A stretch of DNA of 49,133 nt from an uncultured Gemmiger sp. (GCA_944388215.1 CALXHT010000016.1:1-49133); one strand, 5' to 3'; counted from the first letter of the stretch, positions 33,389 to 42,341 are shown. Translations and numbers: made by a program. The notes: generated by a model not told the origin, from the sequence alone.

Positions 33389-33892
33389 ATGTTTCAGGTT
33401 GGAGATGCGGTAAGTTACGGAACGAGCGGTGTGTGTACGATTGAAGAAAAAAAGAGCATGAAGCTGGCAGGTCAGCAGTGCGAATGTTATATTTTGAAGC
33501 CGGTCTATGACAGCACGATGAAGATCTGTGTGCCGTGCAACAGCCAGGTGCTGCTGGATCGGATGCGGGCATTGCCCAGCAAGCAGGAACTGCTGGATCT
33601 TCTGCAGGAGCCGGCACCGAAACATGAACCCGACCCGGAAGTGCGCAAGGAGCATTACCGCCAGACGCTGCAGAGCGGCGACCGCCATGCGCTGCTGCGG
33701 ATGATCCGGGACATCTACACCGAGCGCCGTCACCGCCATGCCATGGGCAAGCAGCTTTCCAGCTATGAGGACAGCGCGCTGCGGGAGGCACAGAACATTC
33801 TGCACAGTGAATTTGCCTACACGCTGGGGATCGACCCCGGGGAAGTGCCGGACTTCATTGCCGGTGTGCTGGATGGTGCTGCCGAAGCCTGA
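33389..33892 (+). CDS. CarD-family transcription regulator
   Basis: 167 residues. The N-terminal RNA-polymerase-interacting domain is clear: MFQVGDAVSYGTSGVCTIEE, then CYILKPVYDSTMKICVP. The C-terminal helical part (about 85-167) contains RKEHYRQTLQSGDRHALLRM and a GKQLSSYEDSALREAQNILH helix, as in CdnL/CarD proteins. These bind the polymerase beta subunit and stabilise open promoters. The start at 33389 follows AAAGGAGG; the 13-codon upstream reading is within the leader. Single gene. Confidence 0.9.
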   Translation: MFQVGDAVSYGTSGVCTIEEKKSMKLAGQQCECYILKPVYDSTMKICVPCNSQVLLDRMRALPSKQELLDLLQEPAPKHEPDPEVRKEHYRQTLQSGDRHALLRMIRDIYTERRHRHAMGKQLSSYEDSALREAQNILHSEFAYTLGIDPGEVPDFIAGVLDGAAEA

Positions 33893-33908
33893 TGGCCGAT
33901 ATACAAGC

Positions 33909-33942
33909 AAAGGACCGCCCACAGAGGGCGGCCCTTTTTGCG
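33909..33942. terminator. Bidirectional terminator between carD-like gene and sdpI
   Basis: AAAGGACCGCCC pairs with GGGCGGCCCTTT around ACAGA, with T-runs on the plus strand. Confidence 0.8.
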
Positions 33943-33944
33943 TT

Positions 33945-34613
33945 TTATTTCATTTTACCGATGAAGACCAGGTAGGAGTACAGATAAATCCAGGCGGAGC
34001 CGCCCAGCAGTGCCACCATCAGGATGGTCACGGTGCCGGCCTCACCCAGCGCCCGGGAGAAGAAGGCTGTGACCAGCAGCACCGCCCCCATGACGATAAA
34101 GACGATGCCGCCCATGCGCTGGGTACGGTTCCAGTTGTGCTCATCGTTCAGCGCCCACGGTGTCTTGCAGCCGAAGGTATAGTTCTGCTTGATGCGGGGC
34201 ATATAATTGCCCAGGGCGATGAAGAGAAGACCGATGCCCCCACAGACCAGGATGCTCACCAGGTTGCTGCTGCCGGGCAGCACGTTGAACACCGTCAGTT
34301 CGCTCAGCCAGGTCATGGCGCAGAGAAACAGGGTGCAGCCGATGACGAATCCGCGGTACACCTTGCCGAACTTTTCATAGTTCTGGGCGCGGGGATCAAT
34401 CCTGGGAATGACGGTCAGCAGGATCAGGATGGCCAGGGGCAGGGCGCAAAGAAGCAAAATGGTGGATTTTGGCCCCCAACCGTTGGCCTGGCCGTCAAAG
34501 CCCCAATGGATGGGGACCTCTTCCGGCAAAGACGGGTAGAAGGGCAGATGGGCGGCAAAATTGAGCAGACAGATCACCAGCAGGGTGAGATAGAGTTTCT
34601 TATTTTTCATCAT
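33945..34613 (-). CDS. sdpI: SdpI-family membrane protein (immunity-like)
   Basis: 222 residues with about six membrane spans. The DUF1648 start (PSLPEEVPIHWGFDGQANGW) and the SdpI-type C-terminal part (NYTFGCKTPWALNDEHNWNR) are both present. In B. subtilis, SdpI gives immunity to the SDP killing peptide and, when bound by it, draws the repressor SdpR to the membrane. The start is one of two adjacent ATGs (34613 or 34610), overlapping the regulator by 11-14 bp. No toxin genes (sdpABC) are in the window. Confidence 0.88.
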   Translation of the reverse strand: MMKNKKLYLTLLVICLLNFAAHLPFYPSLPEEVPIHWGFDGQANGWGPKSTILLLCALPLAILILLTVIPRIDPRAQNYEKFGKVYRGFVIGCTLFLCAMTWLSELTVFNVLPGSSNLVSILVCGGIGLLFIALGNYMPRIKQNYTFGCKTPWALNDEHNWNRTQRMGGIVFIVMGAVLLVTAFFSRALGEAGTVTILMVALLGGSAWIYLYSYLVFIGKMK

Positions 34614-34881
34614 CGGGGTCCCCCTTTACCAGATCGACATCGTAGAACCATTTGACCAGTTCCTGGAAGACGGTCAGATTCACGCTGTAGACGATATTCT
34701 GGCCGCTGCGCTGGTCGCAGACCAGGCCGGCGGCTTTCAGAATGCTGAGATGATGGCTGACCGACGGCTTGGTCATGGAAAACTGTGCGGCGATTTCTCC
34801 GGCGGTCATATCGCCCCGGGCCAGCAGTTCCAGGATGCGGCGACGGGTGGGATCCGCCAGGGCCTTGAATGCATCTCCCAT
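34600..34881 (-). CDS. sdpR: ArsR-type autorepressor (SdpR-like)
   Basis: 93 residues. ArsR winged helix: FKALADPTRRRILELLARGD, then MTAGEIAAQFSMTKPSVSHH with LSILKAAGLV as recognition region, and a wing DQRSGQNIVYSVN. No cysteine metal site is seen, so it is not a metal sensor. The pairing with sdpI makes SdpR the best name. Start taken at 34881 (second of two ATGs, 6 bases from AAAGGAG). Its promoter carries a perfect 14-bp palindrome, consistent with autorepression. Confidence 0.9.
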   Translation of the reverse strand: MGDAFKALADPTRRRILELLARGDMTAGEIAAQFSMTKPSVSHHLSILKAAGLVCDQRSGQNIVYSVNLTVFQELVKWFYDVDLVKGDPDDEK

Positions 34882-34903
34882 CATGAACTCCTTTCTGCGA
34901 ATA

Positions 34904-34970
34904 ATAGATATTTAGATAAACATCTAAATATCTATGCCTTTACTATACGCCATTCCCGGCCTGTTGTCAA
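34904..34970 (-). promoter_or_regulatory. sdpRI promoter and palindromic operator
   Basis: Minus strand promoter: TTGACA (34970-34965), 17 bp, TATAGT (34947-34942). Just downstream, ATAGATATTTAGAT (34904-34917) and ATCTAAATATCTAT (34922-34935) are perfect 14-bp inverted repeats around AAAC, placed at and after the transcription start. Confidence 0.85.
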
Positions 34971-34985
34971 GCGCAACGGGAAAAT

Positions 34986-35020
34986 AAAAATCCCCGCACA
35001 CCGAAGCGTGCGGGGAAAAA
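34986..35020 (-). terminator. Terminator of the trigger-factor-like lipoprotein gene
   Basis: TCCCCGCAC (34991-34999) pairs with GTGCGGGGA (35008-35016); the minus strand continues TTTTTATTTT. Confidence 0.85.
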
Positions 35021-35026
35021 TCGTGG

Positions 35027-36208
35027 TTATTCGTACTTGACGTTATCGATGAGGTTCTGCATGACGATGCTGTCCAGCAGCTGGCACTTGACGTAGTTTT
35101 CGCCGTAGATCTCGGTGAAGTTGCTGGGGTCCTTGATGCCGTACTGGTTCACAAACTCGGTGTTGAGGGTGTCGGTATCGCACTTCAGGCCCTCTTTCTC
35201 GGCAATCGCCTGCAGCAGCAGTGTCTGTTCCACCTGCGTATTGATGCTGCCATCCATATCGGCGATGAACTCATCCACGGTGGAATAGCCGGTGCCCAGG
35301 AAGCCGGAGGTGGCGATGGTGGTCATGTCGGTGCCGTACTTCTGGGCGTAGCTGTAGATGCCGTAGAGCAGCACGTTGCGGTAGTATTCCTTGGCGGACT
35401 CGGGCAGTTCGTCGGCGAAGGAAACCTTATCGTGCAGCTGGGTGTAGACCTCGCTGTACTGGTTGTTGAAGGCGAGCTGCTTCTTGACGAAGGCATTGAG
35501 GGAGGCCACATCGGTGACGCCCATGGTGGGGGAGAGGTTCTCCTGCACCCAGGCATCGGTGACTTCAGGGGTGACAGTCTCGCTGATGTAGTTCAGCGTG
35601 GTGCTGAACACCGCCGCCTTGCCGGCCAGGTCGGCGCTGCCGTAGTTTTCGGGGAAGGTGACGTTCACATCGAAGGTCTCGCCGGGGGTATGGCCCACGA
35701 TCTGCTCCTCAAAACCGTCGATGAAGGTGCCGCTGCCCAGCTCCAGGTCGTAGCCCTGGTCGCTGCCGCCGTCAAAGGCAACGCCGTCAATGGTGCCCAC
35801 GTAGTCGATGTTCACGGTGTCACCGTCCTGGGCGGCACGGTCGGTGACCTGGTTCGTGGTGGCAAAGCTGGACAGGATATTCTGATTGATGTAATCGGTG
35901 ATGTCCTGGTCGGTCACTTCGGCCAGAGAGGCGTCAATGGTGATGTCGGCGTAATCATCGGGCAGGGTGACATAGTCGGCAGCAGTCACGCCATCCAGAT
36001 AGCCGTTTTCGTCAAAGCCGTCGGAGTAGCTGAAATTTGCCAGATAGTCGTAGGCGGAATCGTCAGCAGTCTCGGGGCTGGCGGTTTCGGCCGAAGCGGT
36101 CTCGGCAGTGGATTCGCTCTCGGCGGTTTCGGAACATCCGGCCAGGGCGGCGGTCATGGCAACCGCCAGCGCGCAGGCCGCGGAACGGTACAAAGTTTTC
36201 TTCTTCAT
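35027..36208 (-). CDS. Extracytoplasmic trigger-factor/FKBP-like lipoprotein
   Basis: 393 residues. Signal peptide with lipobox ALAGC (C25), then a Ser/Thr/Glu/Ala linker to about 50. An FKBP-type prolyl isomerase domain lies near 140-235: DTVNIDYVGTIDGVAFDGGS, then LGSGTFIDGFEEQIVGHTPG. A helical C-terminal part with the arrangement of trigger factor follows (TPEVTDAWVQENL, LNAFVKKQLAFNNQYSEVYT, LQAIAEKEGL). So it looks like trigger factor stripped of its ribosome-binding domain and exported on a lipid anchor, probably to fold secreted proteins or act as a PrsA-like chaperone (inference). Start behind CAGGAGAA. Confidence 0.82.
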   Translation of the reverse strand: MKKKTLYRSAACALAVAMTAALAGCSETAESESTAETASAETASPETADDSAYDYLANFSYSDGFDENGYLDGVTAADYVTLPDDYADITIDASLAEVTDQDITDYINQNILSSFATTNQVTDRAAQDGDTVNIDYVGTIDGVAFDGGSDQGYDLELGSGTFIDGFEEQIVGHTPGETFDVNVTFPENYGSADLAGKAAVFSTTLNYISETVTPEVTDAWVQENLSPTMGVTDVASLNAFVKKQLAFNNQYSEVYTQLHDKVSFADELPESAKEYYRNVLLYGIYSYAQKYGTDMTTIATSGFLGTGYSTVDEFIADMDGSINTQVEQTLLLQAIAEKEGLKCDTDTLNTEFVNQYGIKDPSNFTEIYGENYVKCQLLDSIVMQNLIDNVKYE

Positions 36209-36309
36209 GGGGTTCTCCTGTAATGTAAAAATTGCATACGCATCCTTTATTATACACATTTTTCAAAAAAAGTACAGCCTAAAATCAGAAATCGGGCAAG
36301 AACTGCCCC

Positions 36310-36340
36310 TTGACTTGAAGTGCGCTTTAAGTTATATAAT
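36310..36340 (+). promoter_or_regulatory. MerR-type promoter (19-bp spacer) of the aldo/keto reductase
   Basis: TTGACT (36310-36315), 19 bp, TATAAT (36335-36340), with a near-perfect dyad CTTGAAG-TGCG-CTTTAAG (36314-36331) between them. A 19-bp spacer carrying a dyad is the hallmark of promoters activated by MerR proteins through DNA untwisting. Confidence 0.75.
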
Positions 36341-36399
36341 ACCTTAGGAAACAAGAGGGCAGAGCGATCTGCCGGGATTACACATGGAGGAACCAAACG

Positions 36400-37536
36400 A
36401 TGGATATTTTTCATGGTGCAAAAAAACTGGGCTTTGGCCTGATGCGTCTGCCGCTGACCGACCCCAACAACGCGGGCAGCATCGATGTGGAGCAGACCAA
36501 ACAGATGGTGGATACCTTTCTGGAGCGGGGCTTCACCTATTTTGACACGGCCTGGATGTACTGCTCTTTCCAGAGCGAGAATGCCGTCAGGACCTGCCTG
36601 ACCAGCCGTCATCCGCGGGAATCCTTCACGCTGGCGGACAAGCTGCACGCAGGCTTTATCCACAACCTGGAGGACCGGGACAAGATCTTCAACACCCAGC
36701 TGGAGAAGACCGGCGCGGGGTATTTTGACTATTACCTGCTGCACGATATGGGCACCGAGCATTACGAAATTTACAAGAAGCTGGACTGCTTCCGCTGGCT
36801 GCAGGAGAAGAAGGAACAGGGGCTGGTCAAGCATATCGGTTTCTCCTTCCATGACCATGCCGATCTGCTGGACAAGGTGCTGACCGAACACCCCGAGGTG
36901 GAATTTGTCCAGCTGCAGCTGAACTATCTGGACTGGGACAGCGAAGGGGTACAGTCCCGCAAGTGCTATGAGGTAGCCGAAAAACACGGCAAACCGGTGA
37001 TCGTCATGGAGCCGGTGAAGGGCGGCACGCTGGCCAAGGTGCCCGAGGCGGTGGAATCCCTCTTCAAGGAATACGCGCCCCAGGCTTCGGTACCCTCCTG
37101 GGCCATCCGTTTTGCCGCCAGCCGTCCCAATGTGAAGATGGTCCTTTCCGGCATGAGCAACATGGAACAGCTGCTGGACAATACCGGATATATGCAGGAC
37201 TTCCAGCCTCTCAACGAGCAGGAGGAGGGCCTTGTCCGCAAGGCGGTGTCCATCATCAATGCCAGCATTGCGATTCCCTGCACGGGCTGCTCCTACTGCA
37301 CGGACGGCTGCCCGAAGCACATTGCCATCCCCAAGTACTTCTCGCTGTACAATGCGGATCTGCAGGAGGCAGAGGGCAAGGAGTGGACGCCCCAGGGTGA
37401 GTATTACGACAACCTGACCAAGTCCTTCGGCAAGGCCAGCGACTGCATCGGCTGCGGCCAGTGCGAGAAGGTCTGCCCCCAGCATCTGCCCATCCGGGAA
37501 GATCTGAAGCTGGTTGCCAAACATTTTGAAAAATAA
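36400..37536 (+). CDS. Aldo/keto reductase with C-terminal 4Fe-4S clusters
   Basis: 378 residues. An aldo/keto reductase barrel (1-280) is seen with [11 protein letters not shown] (catalytic Asp and Tyr), LADKL (Lys) and YYLLHDM (His). The C-terminal part carries two ferredoxin-type clusters: [12 protein letters not shown] and [12 protein letters not shown]. Fused enzymes of this kind are widespread in anaerobic Clostridia; substrates are mostly unknown. Start behind CATGGAGG-AACC. Controlled by a MerR-type promoter, so likely induced by a small electrophile or redox signal (inference). Neither MerR gene nor its ligand is adjacent. Confidence 0.9.
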   Translation: MDIFHGAKKLGFGLMRLPLTDPNNAGSIDVEQTKQMVDTFLERGFTYFDTAWMYCSFQSENAVRTCLTSRHPRESFTLADKLHAGFIHNLEDRDKIFNTQLEKTGAGYFDYYLLHDMGTEHYEIYKKLDCFRWLQEKKEQGLVKHIGFSFHDHADLLDKVLTEHPEVEFVQLQLNYLDWDSEGVQSRKCYEVAEKHGKPVIVMEPVKGGTLAKVPEAVESLFKEYAPQASVPSWAIRFAASRPNVKMVLSGMSNMEQLLDNTGYMQDFQPLNEQEEGLVRKAVSIINASIAIPCTGCSYCTDGCPKHIAIPKYFSLYNADLQEAEGKEWTPQGEYYDNLTKSFGKASDCIGCGQCEKVCPQHLPIREDLKLVAKHFEK

Positions 37537-37544
37537 ATAGGGAA

Positions 37545-37579
37545 GAACGCCGCCCCGGTCCAGTGCCGGGGCGGCGTTC
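37545..37579. terminator. Bidirectional hairpin between convergent genes
   Basis: GAACGCCGCCCCGG pairs with CCGGGGCGGCGTTC (14 bp perfect, 7-base loop). T-runs are weak on both sides, so it may act mainly as an mRNA end barrier. Confidence 0.7.
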
Positions 37580-37581
37580 GA

Positions 37582-38874
37582 TTATGTGGTGTATTCACCC
37601 ACTTCGGTGTAGTTGGGCACACCGTTCAGAAAATCCTCGGCGGAGATCAGCCCCAGATACTCATGCTCGGTATCGATGGTATAGGGGGTGCCGTCGGTGC
37701 CGACGACAGTGCGGGTATAGGGTTCATACCGGCAATCCACCAGCAGGGTATCGCCCAGATTCAGGTAAATGTTGGGCTGGTGGGAGGAGCCGTTCCAGTA
37801 GTTGTCGGGAAGATTCGGTTTCTCCCGTATCTCGCCGGTCTGTAAATTTACCATCGGGGACGGGGCGTAGAAAAGCAGCCAATTCTGCACGGTGTCCTGG
37901 ATTAAGAAAGAACCCTGCAATTGGTCGGTGGGATACTGGTCGGTGAGCAGTTTGGCCTCGCCGGTAGCGGGATCCACCACCGAGATGGAGCCGGCCTCCT
38001 GGTCCACCTGGTAATACTGGCCGTTCACAATGGTGCTGGATATCCGGGACAGACTGCCGTCATCGGAGGTATAGGTCCAGAACACCTTCCACTCATCGGT
38101 GTAGGGGTCAAAAAGCCAGTGGGTGTCGGTGCCGGTGGGGGCAGCTAGAGCGTCCACTGCCAGATCGCCGGTGGGTTCGGGGTAGGTTACATCGGATTGG
38201 GAAAAGACGAACCGGGAACCCAGCGCTCCCAGAAACTGCACATCCTGGACCGGCGCGTTTTCCAGCAGGTCGGTCACCTCGCCGCTCGACATATCGATGC
38301 GGAACATTGCCTCGTTCTCGCCGTATCCGTTCTTATAGCCGGGGCAGTACAGGTATTGCCCATCGGTGTAGGGGCAATCGGCGGCACCGTATCCCAGGGA
38401 TAAGAAGATGCTGTTGGGGATGGTGGTGAACACCCGGCGGTTCTGGCAGTTGCGGTCCAGCAGCACCACCAGGCTGTCCTCGGTCTCGGGAAACTGGTTG
38501 TTGGTGAAGGCTACCAGTGTGTCGTCGTCCAGCACAAACACCCTGTCACATTCGCCCCGGCGGAAAACAGCCGGGCAGCTCTCGCTGTCGTGGGTACAGC
38601 CTTCCACGTCGCAGGGGACCTCCGTCACATGGTTGACCAGATCAGCCACCCGGTAACGGATGAGTTCGCCGGTGACCATCTCGTCCATATAGTACTGCTT
38701 TTCGTCCCCTAAAAGCAGGGGGCGCAGCGTCTGGGCAGCGGTTGTGGCGGTCGTGGCGGCAGGGGCTTCCGCCGTGGCGGGCGTGTCGGACGTGGCGTTC
38801 TGGCTGTCGGCGGGGGCGGCAGTGCAGCCTGCCAGCAGCAGGGCAGCCAGCGTCAGAGAAAAGAATCGCTTCAT
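37582..38874 (-). CDS. Lipoprotein with three-cysteine motif (second paralogue)
   Basis: 430 residues. Signal peptide and lipobox LLAGC (C17), then an Ala/Thr-rich linker to about 50. A motif CDVEGCTHDSESCPA places cysteines at 88, 93 and 100. Aromatic/Asp-rich strands follow, with DRNCQNRRV, LLVDCRYEPYTRT and the C-terminal FLNGVPNYTEV shared with its neighbour. The rest is about 40 per cent alike by eye. Probably an extracytoplasmic beta-propeller or related fold of the DUF5050 kind. Last gene of a five-gene operon headed by a two-component system, 18 bp after its paralogue. The Cys cluster could bind metal or form disulfides; function unknown. Confidence 0.8.
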   Translation of the reverse strand: MKRFFSLTLAALLLAGCTAAPADSQNATSDTPATAEAPAATTATTAAQTLRPLLLGDEKQYYMDEMVTGELIRYRVADLVNHVTEVPCDVEGCTHDSESCPAVFRRGECDRVFVLDDDTLVAFTNNQFPETEDSLVVLLDRNCQNRRVFTTIPNSIFLSLGYGAADCPYTDGQYLYCPGYKNGYGENEAMFRIDMSSGEVTDLLENAPVQDVQFLGALGSRFVFSQSDVTYPEPTGDLAVDALAAPTGTDTHWLFDPYTDEWKVFWTYTSDDGSLSRISSTIVNGQYYQVDQEAGSISVVDPATGEAKLLTDQYPTDQLQGSFLIQDTVQNWLLFYAPSPMVNLQTGEIREKPNLPDNYWNGSSHQPNIYLNLGDTLLVDCRYEPYTRTVVGTDGTPYTIDTEHEYLGLISAEDFLNGVPNYTEVGEYTT

Positions 38875-38892
38875 ACAAACTCCTTTTGAAAA

Positions 38893-40215
38893 TCAGTAGG
38901 GACCCTTGCAGACTTCGGTATAGTTGGGAATGCCGTTGAGGAAATCGTCAATGGAGATAAGCCCCAGGTACATCTGTTCGGTCTGGGTGGTAAAGGGGGA
39001 ACCGTCCTCGCCAATGTCGGTCCGGGTGTAGGGCTCGTACCGGCAGTCCACCAGCAGGCGGTCCTTCAGCTGCAGGAAAATATAAGGCTGGTGACCGTAC
39101 CCGTTCCATAGGTTTTCCGGCAGATCGATCCGCTGGCGTACCTCACCGGTTTCCACATTGACAAGGAAGGGCTGGTTGTAGAAGACCAGCCATCCGTGAA
39201 GATTGGCCTCGATCAGGTAATCGGCGGAGTGGTCATTCGGTTCCGCTGTGGGAATCTGGTCGGAGATCAGGTGTTCCTCGCTGGTGTCGGGATCCACCGT
39301 GCTGATGGTCCCGGCGACCCGGTCAATGGTGTAGTACTGTCCATCCACCACGCAGGCGTCCAGCAAATCAAGATTCCGCTCGTCGGAGGAGTAGCTTTTC
39401 AGCACGCGGGTCTCGCCGGTGTCCACATTCAGCAGAACGTGGCTTTTGGTGCCGGTGGTTTCCGGCCATCCATCGGTGGCAACGTCTGTGGACGGGTCGG
39501 GGTAGGTGAGATCCTCCTGCTGCAGGACATAGTAGCGGCCGATTACCCCCATCATGAACTGGGAATCCTGGAAATGTTCGGTCAGATTGGTGATGGAACC
39601 ATCGGACAGGCTGATGCGATAGATGTTATAGACGTTGTTTTCACTTCCGGAGCAGTAGAGAAAATCATCATCGGTATAAATCTGGTCTGCGTTCCAGAAA
39701 AGGTTGATCCCGTCCGCTTCCGTCAGGACCCGGCGGTTCTGGCAGTTGCGGTCCATCAGCAGGATTTTGCTGTGATACGAGAGAGGTACACTCCCGTCCG
39801 GGGAAGATTCCGCCGACCCGATTTGAGAGAAATCTGTCTGTACGGATATTACCACCAGGGTGGTGTCGTTCAGCACAAGGGGCAGATAGGCGGGAACCTC
39901 CGTGTTGACGGCAGGGCAGCTTTCACTGTCGTGGGTGCAGCCGTCCACGTCACAGGGGATGGTGTCCTCTCCGGTTTGCAGATCCACGACATGATATAAG
40001 GTCATGGAATCCCCGTCCCCGATCGTCTCCCTCGTGTAATACTGCTTTTCGTCACCGTGCTGCAGCCGCCGCAGAGGTTTGCCGTTCCCGACGGGGGTCT
40101 CTGCGGCCGCAGTCTCGGCGGTGGCTGCGGCACTGGTCGGGGCACTGGTGACCGGAGCACTGCCGCAGCCTGCCAGCAGCAGGGCGGCCAGCAACACAGA
40201 ACAAATTCGTTTCAT
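38893..40215 (-). CDS. Lipoprotein with three-cysteine motif (first paralogue)
   Basis: 440 residues. Lipobox LLAGC at C17, linker, then GDEKQYY and the motif CDVDGCTHDSESCPA with cysteines at 88, 93 and 100, exactly the same positions as the downstream copy. It shares DRNCQNRRV, LLVDCRYEPYTRT and LNGIPNYTEV near the end. The two genes are tandem duplicates that have diverged, mostly in the middle. Start at 40215 follows AAGGAGG. Lies 28 bp after the small membrane protein gene and is probably controlled by the kinase/regulator pair upstream. It may be a sensor partner or an effector of that system. Confidence 0.82.
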   Translation of the reverse strand: MKRICSVLLAALLLAGCGSAPVTSAPTSAAATAETAAAETPVGNGKPLRRLQHGDEKQYYTRETIGDGDSMTLYHVVDLQTGEDTIPCDVDGCTHDSESCPAVNTEVPAYLPLVLNDTTLVVISVQTDFSQIGSAESSPDGSVPLSYHSKILLMDRNCQNRRVLTEADGINLFWNADQIYTDDDFLYCSGSENNVYNIYRISLSDGSITNLTEHFQDSQFMMGVIGRYYVLQQEDLTYPDPSTDVATDGWPETTGTKSHVLLNVDTGETRVLKSYSSDERNLDLLDACVVDGQYYTIDRVAGTISTVDPDTSEEHLISDQIPTAEPNDHSADYLIEANLHGWLVFYNQPFLVNVETGEVRQRIDLPENLWNGYGHQPYIFLQLKDRLLVDCRYEPYTRTDIGEDGSPFTTQTEQMYLGLISIDDFLNGIPNYTEVCKGPY

Positions 40216-40243
40216 CCGAACATCCTCCTTTTCCGATATACAA

Positions 40244-40939
40244 TCACAATCCGGCATAGGTTTCCGGGGCCATGGAAGTGACGCTCATGCTGAAATAGCC
40301 GCGGTCCATGTTGGCTACCAGATAGAGCTGGGCGTCCGCACTGTAACAGGGCGCGGGGTCACCGTATCCCAAAGGCTCGGCGTTTTCCCAGTCGGTAAAG
40401 CTGTCCAGACCCAGCATGGTGCGGTAGGCTGCGGCAACCTCGGCGGGGGCGAACCCTTCGGTCAGTCCCAGGTTCCCGTTGAGGCTGGTCAGGGTGCCAT
40501 AGCAGCTGACCGTCAGGGTCAGGTTGCGGCCGTCTTCGGTGCCAAAATAGTAGCTGGTTTCACCGTTTTCTGTTTCTCCCGCAAGGCATTGGGTGGCCTG
40601 TGCCACCAGTTCTTCGGCGGCATCCAGATAGTCGTCCGGCAACACCTTGTTATTGCGCAGCGCGGCCAGGTAAGGCTGCACCTCATCCCGTGCAGTGGCG
40701 GATTCGGTGGGCTGTTCGTAGGGCAAATCGTTGGACTGCTGGCGCAGTACATACAATTCCCGGGCCACGGCGTTTTCTCGCCCCGCAGCGCTCAGAAAGT
40801 CGGCGGAGGGTTCTGTGCTCCAGATGGCGGTGTCCAGCTGGCGGTCCCGGAGGATAAACCACGCAAAGGGCAATGCCATGCAGAACAGGACCAGAACCAC
40901 CGTGCCCAACAGGGCCAGCCAGCTTTTACGCAGTTTCAT
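40244..40939 (-). CDS. Single-pass membrane protein of the two-component operon
   Basis: 231 residues. One N-terminal membrane segment (about 8-30, WLALLGTVVLVLFCMALPFA), then an extracytoplasmic domain rich in Asp/Glu with several cysteines, including CLAGETENGETSYYF and TLTVSCYGTLTSLNGN. I do not recognise the family. No lipobox, so anchored by the helix. Start at 40939 follows AAAGGAGG and overlaps the end of the kinase gene by 14 bp, so production is coupled to the kinase. Position suggests an accessory sensor or inhibitor of the kinase (inference). Confidence 0.75.
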   Translation of the reverse strand: MKLRKSWLALLGTVVLVLFCMALPFAWFILRDRQLDTAIWSTEPSADFLSAAGRENAVARELYVLRQQSNDLPYEQPTESATARDEVQPYLAALRNNKVLPDDYLDAAEELVAQATQCLAGETENGETSYYFGTEDGRNLTLTVSCYGTLTSLNGNLGLTEGFAPAEVAAAYRTMLGLDSFTDWENAEPLGYGDPAPCYSADAQLYLVANMDRGYFSMSVTSMAPETYAGL

Positions 40940-42341
40940 GGTTTGCCTCCTTTGGTTTGGACAGGGTGAGGGAGACGGCAGTGCCTTCACCGGGCTTGCT
41001 TGCAAAGACGAGCTGTGTGCCGTGCAAAGCGGCGATGCGCGCACAAAGGGCCAGCCCCATGCCGCTGCCGCCCTGCTGCCGGGCGCGGGATTTGTCCACC
41101 ATATAAAAAGGTTCGGTGATGCGGGGCAGGTCCCCGGAGGGAATCCCGCAGCCGGTGTCCCGCACGGTGAGGGTGACACTTTCCGGCTGATCCTCCACTT
41201 CCAGAGTGATCTGGCCGTCCGGTGGGGTGGCGTGGCGGGCGTTCTGGACCAGGTTGTACATTAGATCGCACAGCAGTTCCGGCTGGGCCAGCACGGTGGT
41301 CCGGCAGGCCGGTACCGACAGTGCGGGCTTGCCGTCGGGGAGCGCCCGGGACAGCTGACGGAATACCGTATCCAGCCGGACAGGCTCCAGGGCAGGGGCG
41401 TCCTGCCCGTTGAGGCGCAGCAGTTCCATCAGGCGCCGGCTCAGCAATTCCAGTCGCTTGCTTTCATGGTAGATAAAATCGGCGGCTTTCTGGCGGGTGG
41501 CAGGGGGCACTTCGGTACCCCGCAGCAGATCGGCGTAGCCCAGCATGCTGGTCATGGGGGTCTTCAGCTCGTGGGTAAAGGCGGCAATGAAATCCTCCCG
41601 CTCCTGCAGGTGGTTTTGCAGGGCGTGGACCTTGTCCTCCACGGCGGCAGCCATCTCGTCAAAGCTGCGGCTCAGCCCGGCAATTTCGTCGCTGCCGGAC
41701 AGGGCGGTGCGCCGGTCGTAGGCGCCGGCGGCGATTTCCCGGCTGACCCTGTCCAGCCGCTCCAGCGGCCGGACCATCCGGCGGCAGAGCAGCAGTACCA
41801 ACAGCGCGGCCACCACCAGCGCCAGGCCCTGACCCAGCAAGGCGTCCCGCAGCCGCAGGGTACGATCTGCAAAAAGGCTGGCAAGACTTTGCGCGCTGAT
41901 AAAGGTCAGACACTGTTCGGGGAGAATCAGCAGTCCGCTGCAAAGCAGATAGCGGGTGCCGTCGGTGGCGGTGACAATGCGGCATTGCAGGGCGCCGTTG
42001 TCCGGCATATTCCGGGTCAGTTCGCTCTGGGCCAGGGTGGCGGGCATGGTGGACGCCAGCGACTGTCCCTTTTCATCGTAGACGGCCAGTAATGCGGTGC
42101 TGCCCTGCCGGGCCATTCCGCCCAGATAGCTCCAGGCGCGGCTGCCTAGGGGTGTTTCGGTGTCGGTGCGCAGACCGTTCTGGAAGTCCTGGGACTCCCG
42201 CTGCCATTCCGCCTGCGCGGTCCGGCGCAGGTCTGCGAGTGCGCGGTCAAACTGGCGCTCCTGCGTCCAGACGGTGCTCAGGCTCAGCACCAGAGCCAGT
42301 ACGCCCAACAGCGCCAGCGTCAGTTTGTAGCCGAATTTCAT
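40926..42341 (-). CDS. Sensor histidine kinase
   Basis: 471 residues. Two membrane segments, 7-26 and about 172-187, bracket an extracytoplasmic sensor domain (about 27-170) with two cysteines. A HAMP linker follows, then the phospho-acceptor helix FTHELKTPMTSMLGYADLLR (His257). N box NLVQNARHA, G1 DTGCGI and G2 GSGMGLAL make the kinase complete. The start at 42341 overlaps the response regulator stop by four bases. Belongs to the OmpR-partner type. Signal unknown; the lipoproteins encoded downstream may sense or set it. Confidence 0.95.
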   Translation of the reverse strand: MKFGYKLTLALLGVLALVLSLSTVWTQERQFDRALADLRRTAQAEWQRESQDFQNGLRTDTETPLGSRAWSYLGGMARQGSTALLAVYDEKGQSLASTMPATLAQSELTRNMPDNGALQCRIVTATDGTRYLLCSGLLILPEQCLTFISAQSLASLFADRTLRLRDALLGQGLALVVAALLVLLLCRRMVRPLERLDRVSREIAAGAYDRRTALSGSDEIAGLSRSFDEMAAAVEDKVHALQNHLQEREDFIAAFTHELKTPMTSMLGYADLLRGTEVPPATRQKAADFIYHESKRLELLSRRLMELLRLNGQDAPALEPVRLDTVFRQLSRALPDGKPALSVPACRTTVLAQPELLCDLMYNLVQNARHATPPDGQITLEVEDQPESVTLTVRDTGCGIPSGDLPRITEPFYMVDKSRARQQGGSGMGLALCARIAALHGTQLVFASKPGEGTAVSLTLSKPKEANHETA

